22,882 nucleotides of DNA from Spongospora subterranea (lineage: Eukaryota > Endomyxa > Phytomyxea > Plasmodiophorida > Plasmodiophoridae): the NCBI GenBank assembly GCA_900404475.1, contig OUQQ01000308.1:19652-42533 (forward strand), written 5' to 3'. The notes under the pieces were generated by a model. It was not told where the DNA came from, did no database searches, and worked only from the letters and a program-made list of their open reading frames with translations. Positions 1 to 8,371 of this stretch are shown here, in pieces. The position numbers were made by a program, and so were the translations under genes. Every line of letters starts with the position of its first letter. Position 1 is the first letter of the stretch.

Positions 1-212
1 GAAGGATGCGCCATCACCGATCATCAGATCAGCTCAACTATTGTGAACACCTTACATGTCTCAACTATATCCACATCATCAATATAGTCTCTTTCATTCA
101 CCATTTATCATATCCTATTAGGATATACCCCCTGTTTTCATACCTCAATTCATATCATCCCGCCAACCGGTATTGCATTTCTAACGTCGCTTAACTTGGT
201 GAAAAGTGGATT
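1..212. other. AT-rich flank, no gene seen
   Basis: This is the left edge of the window, downstream of the EF-hand gene. A 62-residue open frame starting at base 6 has no recognisable motif and a low-complexity His/Tyr/Ile-rich composition, so I do not call it. The stretch probably holds the 3' untranslated region of the EF-hand gene. Confidence 0.5.
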
Positions 213-491
213 TTAGAGATCTTCCAGTTCTGCAGTTGATATTGTCAGGAACTCATCGAAATCGATGCGATTGTCATGATTAATATCGGCATCCTCAAAC
301 ATTCGTTTGATCTCCCGCTTTGTCTTAATCTCACCGAGTCTAATAAGCGCTTCTTTCAGCTCCGATCTGGTGATGACCCCGTCGTGATTCATATCGAACA
401 CGTGAAATGCGGCTTTAAGCTGCTGAAGACGTTCTGGATCAATTGTGGAGCTAATCTTTAACCTGGATTGGGTTTGCTTTTTAGCCGACAT
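213..491 (-). CDS. Small two-EF-hand calcium-binding protein (calmodulin/centrin-like)
   Basis: This 92-residue single-exon frame starts at an ATG (489-491) and ends in TAA at 213. It has a short basic N-terminus (residues 1-20), then two EF-hands. The first loop reads DMNHDGVITRSE and the second DINHDNRIDFDE. Both have acidic or Asn ligands at positions 1, 3 and 5 and Glu at 12, so both should bind calcium. Calmodulin and centrin have four EF-hands in about 150-170 residues, so this is one lobe's worth. It could be a genuine two-hand protein such as a light-chain-like or centrin-related regulator. It could also be an N-terminal lobe whose second lobe was lost. I found no second-lobe sequence downstream in bases 1-212. 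It is divergent from the TBC gene, with about 216 bp between the two starts as a shared promoter region. The partner protein is unknown. Confidence 0.75.
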   Translation of the reverse strand: MSAKKQTQSRLKISSTIDPERLQQLKAAFHVFDMNHDGVITRSELKEALIRLGEIKTKREIKRMFEDADINHDNRIDFDEFLTISTAELEDL

Positions 492-707
492 ATTCTATCC
501 CAGCTACCATTCGGTAAAATGGGTGGGCACGCGCTGGCGACTCGTTCCATTGGTGTCGTTTGAGACAGGACGGGAAGGCGCCTGACCGGATAACCCATTG
601 ATGGAGGCGATCAAATGGGTACTGGCTCTCTGATTTGATGGGATATTTACAAGAGGGTTGTGCTGAGGCGTTGCTGAGCCTGGGCCCTGGGGCGATAAAC
701 CAAGACC
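492..707. promoter_or_regulatory. Divergent intergenic region between EF-hand and TBC genes
   Basis: The two genes start 216 bp apart on opposite strands, so this stretch must hold both promoters. I see no TATA box. An open frame on the minus strand (481-762) crosses it but looks like a chance frame overlapping both real starts. Confidence 0.4.
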
Positions 708-1814
708 ATGGGGATCTGCCATTGCGGGTCAATTGGACCTGACAAGACGCCAACCCCTCCATCGCCTATACCAGAGATCATCTTAGACGAATATGGGTTT
801 ATCCTTCACCATAATCGTTATCGCCTATCGGATCTGTCGTTAATATCCGATCAGGATCAGACCCGGTCCCTGATATGGCAATCGATTATCGCCGGGTCGG
901 ATACGGTAACCACATGGCGATCTGATCTGGTGATGGCGAGGGAGCTGTCTTGGTCTGGTATCCCATGCACTATACGCCATAAGGCCTGGTATATTCTATC
1001 TGGCGCCCAATCGCTCAAAGCGTTATCGCCAATCAGTTATGCACAATATCTCCTTGAGCCTTGCCCAACCGCTCACCGCCAGATAGAGGTCGATATACCC
1101 AGGACCTACTCTGAGCACCGCTATTTCACAGAATCGGGTCTGGGCAGGGAACGATTGAAGCGATTGCTCCATGGCCTGGCGATTAGATTAGGCCCAGATA
1201 CAGGATATGTACAAGGGATGAACATGATCGCCGCTCTGCTACTGCTCGTATTCGATAACGATGAGGAGTCGGCATTCTGGACACTAGCCGCCTATATGGA
1301 GCAATTGAATATGAAGAGGCTCTATCAAGATGGGATGGATTATTTAACATTATGTCTACATCGTCTTGGACGACTCATATCAACAACATATCCTCAACTT
1401 GAACACCATTTCGGGAAAGAGAATATTGAGCCATTCTGCTATGGTACTCCATGGTTTCTTACATTATTTGCCTATAACTTACCAATTCGTCAATGCTGTC
1501 GTGTATTTGATGCGGCGTTTGCTTTAAATATGGGAGAAGAACTGATCTACAGGTTCTCATTAACTTATATAAGGAGGGTGCTGCCAGATTTGCTGAGATG
1601 CCAATTCTCTGACGCTACCACATTACTGAAGATAATCGAGATTGACGATAACGACATTGGTGATATAATGAAGGAATCGTTGACTATGAAGATTGAGTTG
1701 GAGTTGGATCAATCCGGCGAAGCGGGAGCGAAAAGATTTCATAAAACAGATGATCCAGTTGACGTGTACAGCGGCTATACCGAGAACGGTGCCACCAAAG
1801 ATCATCACATATAA
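708..1814 (+). CDS. TBC-domain Rab GTPase-activating protein, intronless
   Basis: The 368-residue frame carries all three TBC signature motifs. The IRHKAW region is at 89-94. The motif IEVDIPR (116-122) supplies the arginine finger R122. The motif YVQGMNM (157-163) supplies the glutamine finger Q159. TBC proteins speed GTP hydrolysis on Rab GTPases with this Arg/Gln pair, so the protein should be an active Rab-GAP in membrane traffic. The domain covers about residues 80-310, and the tail (320-368) is acidic then polar. The start MGICHCGS fits the N-myristoylation pattern (Gly2, Cys at position 6), with Cys4 and Cys6 placed for palmitoylation. Membrane anchoring is therefore plausible and also supports this start codon. 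No intron is needed, unlike most genes nearby. The target Rab cannot be told from sequence. Confidence 0.9.
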   Translation: MGICHCGSIGPDKTPTPPSPIPEIILDEYGFILHHNRYRLSDLSLISDQDQTRSLIWQSIIAGSDTVTTWRSDLVMARELSWSGIPCTIRHKAWYILSGAQSLKALSPISYAQYLLEPCPTAHRQIEVDIPRTYSEHRYFTESGLGRERLKRLLHGLAIRLGPDTGYVQGMNMIAALLLLVFDNDEESAFWTLAAYMEQLNMKRLYQDGMDYLTLCLHRLGRLISTTYPQLEHHFGKENIEPFCYGTPWFLTLFAYNLPIRQCCRVFDAAFALNMGEELIYRFSLTYIRRVLPDLLRCQFSDATTLLKIIEIDDNDIGDIMKESLTMKIELELDQSGEAGAKRFHKTDDPVDVYSGYTENGATKDHHI

Positions 1815-2130
1815 ACTAATCAGCATCTATCTGCTTTTATACGTCGAGCAGCCAAAGTGTCATAACCAATAGATCATAGCTCCCCGACAGCGCCATGGCC
1901 AACCCACAACACGGACCCTCACCGAACATTCTCAATGTGGACTGTACACACGTACGACTGGAGCAGTGACGTGGCGCGTCGTGATCAGTGGTGTAACGCC
2001 ACGGGGCTCTGTCCGTGACTGGACATGAGTGCCCATGGGGGGACCCGCTCCACGTCCAGCTCCATCACAATTATTCAGACATTCCACATTCATCGACTGG
2101 CTTGTGCGCCAACCTTCGTCACCCAGGATC
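1815..2130. other. Intergenic, upstream of PH-domain gene
   Basis: This 316-bp gap contains the TBC 3' end and the PH-gene promoter. An in-frame ATG at 2035 could extend the PH protein by 32 residues (Pro/Arg-rich). A TGACGTGG sequence near 1967 resembles a CRE/bZIP site but is unproven. I see no RNA gene or repeat. Confidence 0.4.
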
Positions 2131-2989
2131 ATGGACCAACGAACCGCAACTCCTTCGACTGTATATGTTGTATGCTCGGGATGGCTATCTAAACGCGGTG
2201 GCTTCGTGTCAGCTTGGAAACGCAGGCTAGTTTGCCATACCGATTCCTAGTGAAAATTCAATTGATAATGACGGATTTTTAGATATTTCATGCTTCGCAA
2301 TGACCGCTATCTTTGCTATTTTTCTCAAGAAATTGGCCCTGACACTCCAAAGTCTGTAATTCATCGGTCGATGCTTGGGATGATACCTTTGGTGCACGCA
2401 TTGGCGATTGGGGATTCAACAATGGCTGGGCCTGGGGATGAGAATTCCACGTTCGATATTGTGACGATGTCCAGGACCTATGTCTGTCAAGCCAGTTCCA
2501 TTGAAGCTAAAAAGCAATGGATATTGGCACTACAGGCTATGATCACACCACTTCCTGAGTTCTCATTTTCTAAACAAGGGTTCCTTTATAAAAAAGGCAA
2601 ATTCAAGTGGACTCGACATTATTTTGCAGTCAGTTTACAGAAATTTCGTGGCCTTGTGCATTTGGCCTGATTGTGTCTGGTTGTAGGTAGGACGGAACTG
2701 TGTCTACATGTTCGAAGATGAGCTGAATTGCCGAGCTTTCGCTCGAATAGCGTCGCACTCGGGGAAAGCGTTCACGCTGGCTATGGAGCGGCACTGTCAA
2801 GAAGCGATTCCGTTGACCCACTCCCAGATTGACATTCCCCAAAACGGGGGCTCAGATGGGATGTTCAACACGTTTTGCATCATCAATGGCTCCAGGAGTA
2901 AACTTTGGCTCTCTGCCACGTCTTCGAAAGAAGTCAAGCGCTGGGCAGACGGCATTACAATGGAAATCCTCACAAGGCAGAACTATTGA
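2131..2989 (+). CDS. Tandem PH-domain protein (3 exons)
   Basis: Exons are 2131-2225, 2283-2628 and 2687-2989, giving 247 residues. PH domain 1 spans about residues 15-115 and ends in a helix with the family's conserved Trp (W111). PH domain 2 spans about 128-240 (W233). In PH1 the basic strand K21...KRRYF (30-34) fits the pattern that binds 3-phosphoinositides. PH2 has a similar basic KKGKFKW stretch. The protein is just two PH domains with little else, so it is probably a membrane-recruited adaptor. Intron 1 (2226-2282, 57 nt) has a GC donor. Only that choice joins ...WKR to RYF in frame. Intron 2 (2629-2686, 58 nt) has donor GTCAGT and joins RHYFA to VGRNC. The start at 2131 is the nearest ATG to PH1; ATG 2035 is an in-frame alternative. 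Confidence 0.82.
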
Positions 2990-3534
2990 ATGATTATGTT
3001 CAACCCTTTGGAATCATATTCTATACCCCTTTTGCACTGCCCAATACCCAAAGATTTATTCAGTCCCTTTTCCGACACAAATGAGCGAATCAGGCTCAAT
3101 TGCACCTATATCTGCTACTAAAATATTATCTCAATCCCTTGGCAATGTCTCTGAGTGATGATGAGAGGAAATATAGTCGATTGGGTGGTTGGACCCATCC
3201 AAGCTGGACCCTGCTAATAAGATTTCCTACATATGCACCCAATGGACAAAGAGAGGTTGTGTATCGATAGAGATAATCACGAACTTATTTACCACCGATG
3301 TCGATCGCGACAGAAAATCGTGTATCGATTACGTACCAGATTTTCACAGAAAAAATTCACAAAGATACTGCATTGGAAGGTAAGATCGTTTTTTGATATC
3401 AGTCGAACGCAAGCGAGATTCATCAAAAACGAAACAACAGCAGATATTATAGAGAAAATGATCGAAATATCGAACTTTTGAACAATTTTGGAGCCATTTA
3501 CAAATCACAATCAAATTTCGTGTGGCAAGTAAAG
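2990..3534. other. Intergenic between PH and chitinase genes; unassigned ORF
   Basis: This stretch holds the PH gene's 3' region and the chitinase promoter. A lysine/arginine-rich plus-strand frame (3233-3481, 82 residues) is open but matches no family I know. The sequence TGTATCGAT occurs twice (near 3260 and 3319) inside it. I do not call it a gene. Confidence 0.35.
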
Positions 3535-5348
3535 ATGGCGCCATCCTGTTTAATCCTGATATCTTCATTCTCTATTGTATATGTGGTGATGAGCCAATCT
3601 AATCCAGGCAGATGTGGACCTGATTTTGACAACGCTCAATGCAGCCCTGATAATTGGTACCATATCAACAGGTTCTCATGTTCTGTCTGATTGATCATCT
3701 GGGATTGTGTAGTTGCTCTGAGTATGGATATTGTGGCAATACTCCAGCTCATTGTAAACCTAGACAATCAGCAGGGTCTGCAATATTACCAGTTCCAGGA
3801 GGACTTGCACCTCCAAGACTCGATGGTCGATGTGGCCCAGCATTTGACAGCGCAAGTTGCATCATTGGGAATTGCTGCTCGAAATTCGGTCAGTGTGTGA
3901 TCTGTGGTGCTACGAAATATGGGAAATGTCTCAAGACATTGTCGTCTTAGGATTCTGTGGTAATACACCAGTTCACTGTGATTCTCAATCCATCTATCCG
4001 GTATTCAAAACTGCAACTCCATCAACGTCCCCTGTCACCAAACCCCCGGCACCGGGATCCAATCCGGTTCTGCCGCCCGCGACCAAATCAGCTGCAGCTT
4101 CACCGTCGCCCCAACAATCAACGGGTGCTCCTACAACAGCAGCACAACCATGTGGATTACAGCTGCCCTCATGTGCTCCTGGGAATTGCTGTTCCCAATG
4201 GGGATTCTGTGGTATGGTCCTCGTGGTCATGATCCCTAGTCTAAATGTCCATGATTGAGTCCCTGTTCCCCTACAGGTTCCAGCCCAGATCACTGCAATG
4301 ATCGGTCGATATACCCTCTGGTTCCATTCCCAACTCCCCCGCCAACCATCAGGGGAGATGGCAGATGTGGCAAGGATTACGATGGTGCTGCCTGCCCAAC
4401 TGGTCAATGCTGCTCACAATTCTGTAAGAGCCCATGGCCAAACTGCCCTGTTATGCTCATCCCGGCCTGTTATAGCCTTTTGTGGTGTTGGTCCACAGTT
4501 TTGTACAAGCGCTCCTTCTATTTCCAGCTCGTCAATTCAGACGCTTTTCACAAGGTCAATGTTCGACAGTCTGGTCAATACCAATCCATCTTGTGAAGGG
4601 CGTTCGATCTACACGTATGACGCCTTCATAAGGGCGGCCAGCTCCTTTCCCAAGTTCGGAAACGAGGGATCGCTTGATGCTCGCAAGCGTGATATTGCTG
4701 GATTCTTTGGCAATGCTATGCATGAATCACTGCAATTCTGCTACATCAACGAGCTCGCCCCAACGGTACGATCATCATATCGTGAATTAACGGATCATGA
4801 TCTGATGTCTGGCCTTTACAGACCCCTGCAACATATTGCTCAGCGTCGCCGACTTGGCCATGCTATCCAGGGGCGAATTACCATGGACGTGGGCCATTCC
4901 AATTGTCATGGGTAGTTAACCACTCATATCAATGCCAAAACCCAGATCCGGTTGACCTTTTGTTGGCAGAATTACAACTATATTCTGTTCGGTCAGACCT
5001 TGTCGCAAGCGCAAGCTAAGGCGATCTTCGAGACGCCTGATGCATTATCGGCGGATGGGGAGCTATTGTTCCGAGCTGCGTTGTGGTTCTATATGACACC
5101 ACAACCCCCTAAACAAGCAATGCACAGCGTTATGATTACAGATGTGCCACGATTCGGTGAGAGTATCAACATCATTAACGGTACGATGATGGTCATTGGA
5201 GGCTGTGCGATATCTGATCATGATCGAACTTTTAGGCGGTTTAGAATGTAATGGCGGTAATCCAGCACAAGTACAATCCCGAATCACCAATTACCAACGC
5301 GTCTGTAAGCTTCTAGGAACTGATCCAGGAACAAGTCTCACTTGCTGA
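3535..5348 (+). CDS. Secreted GH19 chitinase with four hevein-type (CBM18) domains
   Basis: Eight exons (3535-3656, 3713-3888, 3951-4211, 4277-4423, 4476-4765, 4822-4911, 4970-5180, 5236-5348) give 469 residues. Residues 1-20 form a signal peptide. Four six-cysteine hevein modules follow, with first Cys at 27, 81, 167 and 217. Each shows the CC...G/SxCG spacing. A Pro/Ser/Thr linker runs from about 118 to 165. The GH19 catalytic domain spans about 258-469. The motif HES (318-320) gives the general acid E319. INE gives E328, nine residues on, the spacing of loop-poor bacterial GH19 enzymes rather than the wider plant spacing. HGRGPFQLSWNYNY (353-366) and INIINGG (428-434) are family landmarks. 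The enzyme should cut chitin outside the cell, in wall remodelling or prey/host wall attack. Every splice joins a conserved motif, for example NCC, KFGFCG, WGFCG and SWNYNY. Introns are 52-65 nt. Confidence 0.93.
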
Positions 5349-5609
5349 GTAATTGTCATTATCATCATATAATCCCAAACCTCAAATGCAGTTATCAACC
5401 ACATTGTGTTATTTTCAAAGTCGCATTCTGTTTTATTTCAAAAGTCTTAATAAATGACAGAACTGCCAGCCAGTAATTGTAAATGCCTCGATCCCAATTG
5501 CAATTAGGTCAATTTCAGAATTGAGCTTGAACCAAAGTTTTACTCTGACTGAAGTACGACAACAATATGATTATCAAACATTCCGATTCTATGCCGCTGA
5601 TGGTAATAC
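5349..5609. other. Chitinase 3' region
   Basis: An AATAAA at 5450-5455, about 100 bp after the chitinase stop, is a candidate polyadenylation signal. Nothing else is recognisable before the retrotransposon relic. Confidence 0.4.
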
Positions 5610-5763
5610 TGATCAACTGTTGGGCTCATTCGAAGTATGAAGGTCATAAATCTTGTCGCGTACAAGCTACGGTTGCCAAATATCTGTCGGATTCATGACG
5701 TGTTTCACACCTCTCAGTTAGACCCGTTTATTTCCGATAACACTGTTAAGATCGGTCTCGGGT
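5610..5763 (+). pseudogene. Ty3/gypsy polyprotein C-terminal relic
   Basis: A fragment ending in TAA at about 5763 reads like the extreme C-terminal end of a Ty3/gypsy integrase. One frame gives GSFEV (near 5620-5635). After a +1 frame change the next frame gives VAYKLRLP then IHDVFHTSQLDPF. These match the common gypsy pattern of GPFEV, AYKL and IHxVFHVSxL. No upstream gag, protease, reverse transcriptase or RNase H remains, so only about 150 bp of coding survives. The frame break and the truncation make it a pseudogene. It runs directly into the TG...CA repeat that follows, as gypsy pol often abuts the 3' LTR. Confidence 0.7.
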
Positions 5764-5952
5764 AAAGTGCCGCGCGGACGGGATCGGGGCCAGGAGCGGG
5801 AACAGACCGGGGGACTAACCGGTTTACTCAAGTCGTTGCTAGTCTCGTTTCCGTTGCCATCGGTCCCCGGTCCGTTCCCGCGCTTCGTCCTCGCCCAGTC
5901 TCCTGACCCCTAGCCCGTCCTCGACTCCGCCCGCCCGAGACTGATCTTAACA
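5744..5952 (+). repeat. Probable 209-bp LTR that is a near-palindrome
   Basis: The stretch begins TGTTAAGATC and ends GATCTTAACA, so it has LTR-type TG...CA ends. It follows the gypsy relic directly. The outer 19 bases (5744-5762 and 5934-5952) are inverted copies with one mismatch. Further paired blocks lie inside: GGACGGG...GGGG...CAGGAG and CGGGAAC.GACCGGGG on the left reappear inverted on the right. An unpaired centre lies near 5820-5862, and the right arm carries an extra insertion of roughly 20 nt. The arms are much more GC-rich than the flanks. It could instead be a foldback or MITE-type insertion next to the relic. Confidence 0.6.
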
Positions 5953-6831
5953 GATCGTTCTATTGTTTTTCTGCGTCCGCGGGTCGAGAACCACATACCG
6001 TATCCTCATTGCGTAACTGGTTTAGAACACATGATGATGATGGTTTACCTGAAACAGTTATGAGCATGTAAAATGGGATTGGGTGTCATATGCAGTTTTG
6101 CGTGATATGGCTCCCAGCTACGATAATCAGTGAAACGGGAAACAGATTCATGTTTGATGAGCATATTTCACTGAAATACTCTTGAGTTCACTTCGCCGAT
6201 TGGTATGTCAGCACGGGGCAGCTCCTGATCCCTTTTAATTTCACGGTAAAGCAGTAACCAGGAGGGCAGATTTCCAGTAGAAATGTCAACATCTGACGCA
6301 TTCGCCAACTTACTCCTCATAGTAACAGATCATGAGAAGCTGAGGAAAACTACCGAATTCTGTAGAACGCCATGGAAAAAAATAATGATAGAACCCTTTT
6401 TTTCGACTACCAGCGTTCTTTGCGAACGGATTACATTGTTATGACATTGCAGAGATCATGTCCTTCCGGTGGACATCCTTTAAGATTATGACACACAGAG
6501 AGAGAGACGGATAACTGTGGCGGTATCGGAAAAGGCAGAGAGATATTATGATAACACATGGCGGGGGGAGGGCTGCTCATCGCCATCTGTTAAGACTGTT
6601 GAAAGAGTGGGGACGTGATTATGATACCGCATGACGAGGCTCACCTTAATCGGTTAGTGTCCCACACAGGTTGGTTTACGATACAGCATGACGGGAGCCT
6701 GTGCTGAGCCTTGGGACCCCTTCCAGTGTTGACGTGACGATAATCTGACTCTGTGACGATATCTAGAGCAGGTAGTCACACATTTAAGGCGAATTTCCGC
6801 AATACCAATATGAGGTAATCTAGAAATCGTC
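5953..6831. other. Gene-free 880 bp upstream of the actin-enzyme gene
   Basis: I see no coding frame with family motifs on either strand and no tRNA pattern. Between 6485 and 6693 a degenerate motif close to ATTATGATAnCnCATGnCG recurs at about 6485, 6545, 6618 and 6675. A two-codon upstream frame (ATG AGG TAA, 6810-6818) lies 13 nt before the next gene's start. The stretch probably contains that gene's promoter. Confidence 0.4.
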
Positions 6832-8202
6832 ATGATTGATGGAGGAGAAGGAGGAGGCAACAGTATTGGGCTAGGTCCTCAACTTCCAACTCATACCCGG
6901 CTTCAGATCGTCTCGTTGCTAGATATAGCACCTCAGGATGTACCGGCCGTTGTATCCGCCGTGACATCAATCGTATCTTTGCAGTGGCCTCAAAAAGCTA
7001 CGCTCCTGCATATACTGCCTTTAGTGCACGATCCAGATGCAATGTGTCTTATCATGCTCCTATCATCAAAGGTTATCGGGTTTGCTAAGCTAATACGTGT
7101 CCAACGATCTCATCGGAATCTGGTTGGATTCCTGGCATGCCTGATAATTGATAAGGATCACCGTCATCAAGGTTTCGGTGCCTATTTTCTGGATGACGTC
7201 GAGCGTCGTGCTGCACAGTCGATGTATAGCCGCATTTATTTATCAGCTGAATTATCACCAATATTTTTCTCTGTGTCTGGGTATACACCATGCCCTTTAG
7301 TTCGTGACATTTTACATTCTCGGATAGTTACCTCAAGCATGCAACACTATCTCGCTCAAGCATCATCTAAAGTAGAATTGGGTGAGAAGCAATCCTGGGC
7401 GACCAAAGCGTTAATTGAAGAAAGGCCCATCGTTAATAGCAATTATGATTGGTGGTGGTCGCGCTTGCCATTTCATCTGAATGCATCCACAAGTTATTTG
7501 ATGTTTGTCCATTATCTGCCATGGAGTTCGCAAATTGGTCCCTCATGTGGTCTATCTGCCCTACGTATGTCCTGCCTAGCATCATGTGCAAGGTTTCACG
7601 GTTCTGTCGTTGATGGAAAGTATAATGCCATGAAGGTGCAGGAAACTACAGATTTCATTGCAAAATGCGCACCCTTCCAATCGATAAGAAGCGGAATCGA
7701 GACATTCGATATTTTCGAAGATCCGCCAAATATCAATCGGCGAATTTCGTTGCTCCAGACAGCGATTAAACTCAAATTCACCTGGATCGGAGAAATGTTC
7801 AACGCTTTGCATCTGGCATGTTTGGCGAAAAGTTACTGTGGTCTCAACGTTCAAGTGCATAAGGGAACATTCACCAAACGAGATATCCTTAACCACATAA
7901 TTAACCGGAAAAACATCATCTTAGCGTACGACAGAGGACCGAACCATCAACCAATTCTGAATGGTGGAAACTCTGCACATTGGGCGATTATCACCGGAAT
8001 CTTAATCAATATGGACACGAACCACATAGATGTCATCCTGCAGCATGGTTTGAGCCATTATCCATTGGTTGTTAAAGCTGATCTACTATTGGAATCAAAC
8101 AAACAGTTGACCGGTCCAATATCAAGCGCGTCCTGTTACCGGATTGGATCAGAGGGCATTCAGCTTGCACAATATTTCTTGGTAATGGATGCAGTTGCCT
8201 GA
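6832..8202 (+). CDS. NAA80-like actin N-acetyltransferase fused to ACTMAP-like actin maturation protease
   Basis: One uninterrupted 456-residue frame contains two enzymes. Residues about 25-165 are a GNAT acetyltransferase. QWPQKATLLHIL (51-62) followed by CLIMLL (72-77) resembles the NAA80 N-terminal region, and RHQGFGAYFL (111-120) is the acetyl-CoA-binding motif A. Residues about 222-455 match ACTMAP (C19orf54 family), a C39-like cysteine protease. Landmarks are GPSCGLSAL with nucleophile C239, GEMF (320-323), AYDRGPNHQP (365-374), AHWAIITG with H383, and ESNKQL (421-426). In animals ACTMAP removes the N-terminal acetylated Met or Cys of actin, and NAA80 acetylates the exposed acidic end. 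Here one polypeptide should do both, in the cytosol. The linker (166-221) is polar. It has no introns. It is convergent with HPRT, 169 bp apart. Assignments rest on remembered family patterns, not a search. Confidence 0.88.
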   Translation: MIDGGEGGGNSIGLGPQLPTHTRLQIVSLLDIAPQDVPAVVSAVTSIVSLQWPQKATLLHILPLVHDPDAMCLIMLLSSKVIGFAKLIRVQRSHRNLVGFLACLIIDKDHRHQGFGAYFLDDVERRAAQSMYSRIYLSAELSPIFFSVSGYTPCPLVRDILHSRIVTSSMQHYLAQASSKVELGEKQSWATKALIEERPIVNSNYDWWWSRLPFHLNASTSYLMFVHYLPWSSQIGPSCGLSALRMSCLASCARFHGSVVDGKYNAMKVQETTDFIAKCAPFQSIRSGIETFDIFEDPPNINRRISLLQTAIKLKFTWIGEMFNALHLACLAKSYCGLNVQVHKGTFTKRDILNHIINRKNIILAYDRGPNHQPILNGGNSAHWAIITGILINMDTNHIDVILQHGLSHYPLVVKADLLLESNKQLTGPISSASCYRIGSEGIQLAQYFLVMDAVA

Positions 8203-8371
8203 TAGCGCATCACCACATGCATTTTCGATCATGAAATTCGATAGATTTCAAACCAAAGATATCTTCCCGTCGCACGAGAAGACGAAACTGGCAATAGGTG
8301 ATGAAATTGCACCAGCAGCTTTGACTACTGCATTCATCTTGTAGAGCGGGTGTTCAATTTTTGGGAAATAT

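Noticed and set aside
481..762. 93-residue minus-strand frame between the first two genes
   Set aside because: Overlaps both real starts; no motif and no conserved-looking composition.
3994..4407. 137-residue minus-strand frame across the chitinase
   Set aside because: It is antisense to exons whose splicing rebuilds hevein and GH19 motifs; no motif of its own.
5990..6000. GGTCGAGAACC as a possible tRNA T-arm
   Set aside because: No acceptor, D-arm or anticodon arm could be placed on either strand.
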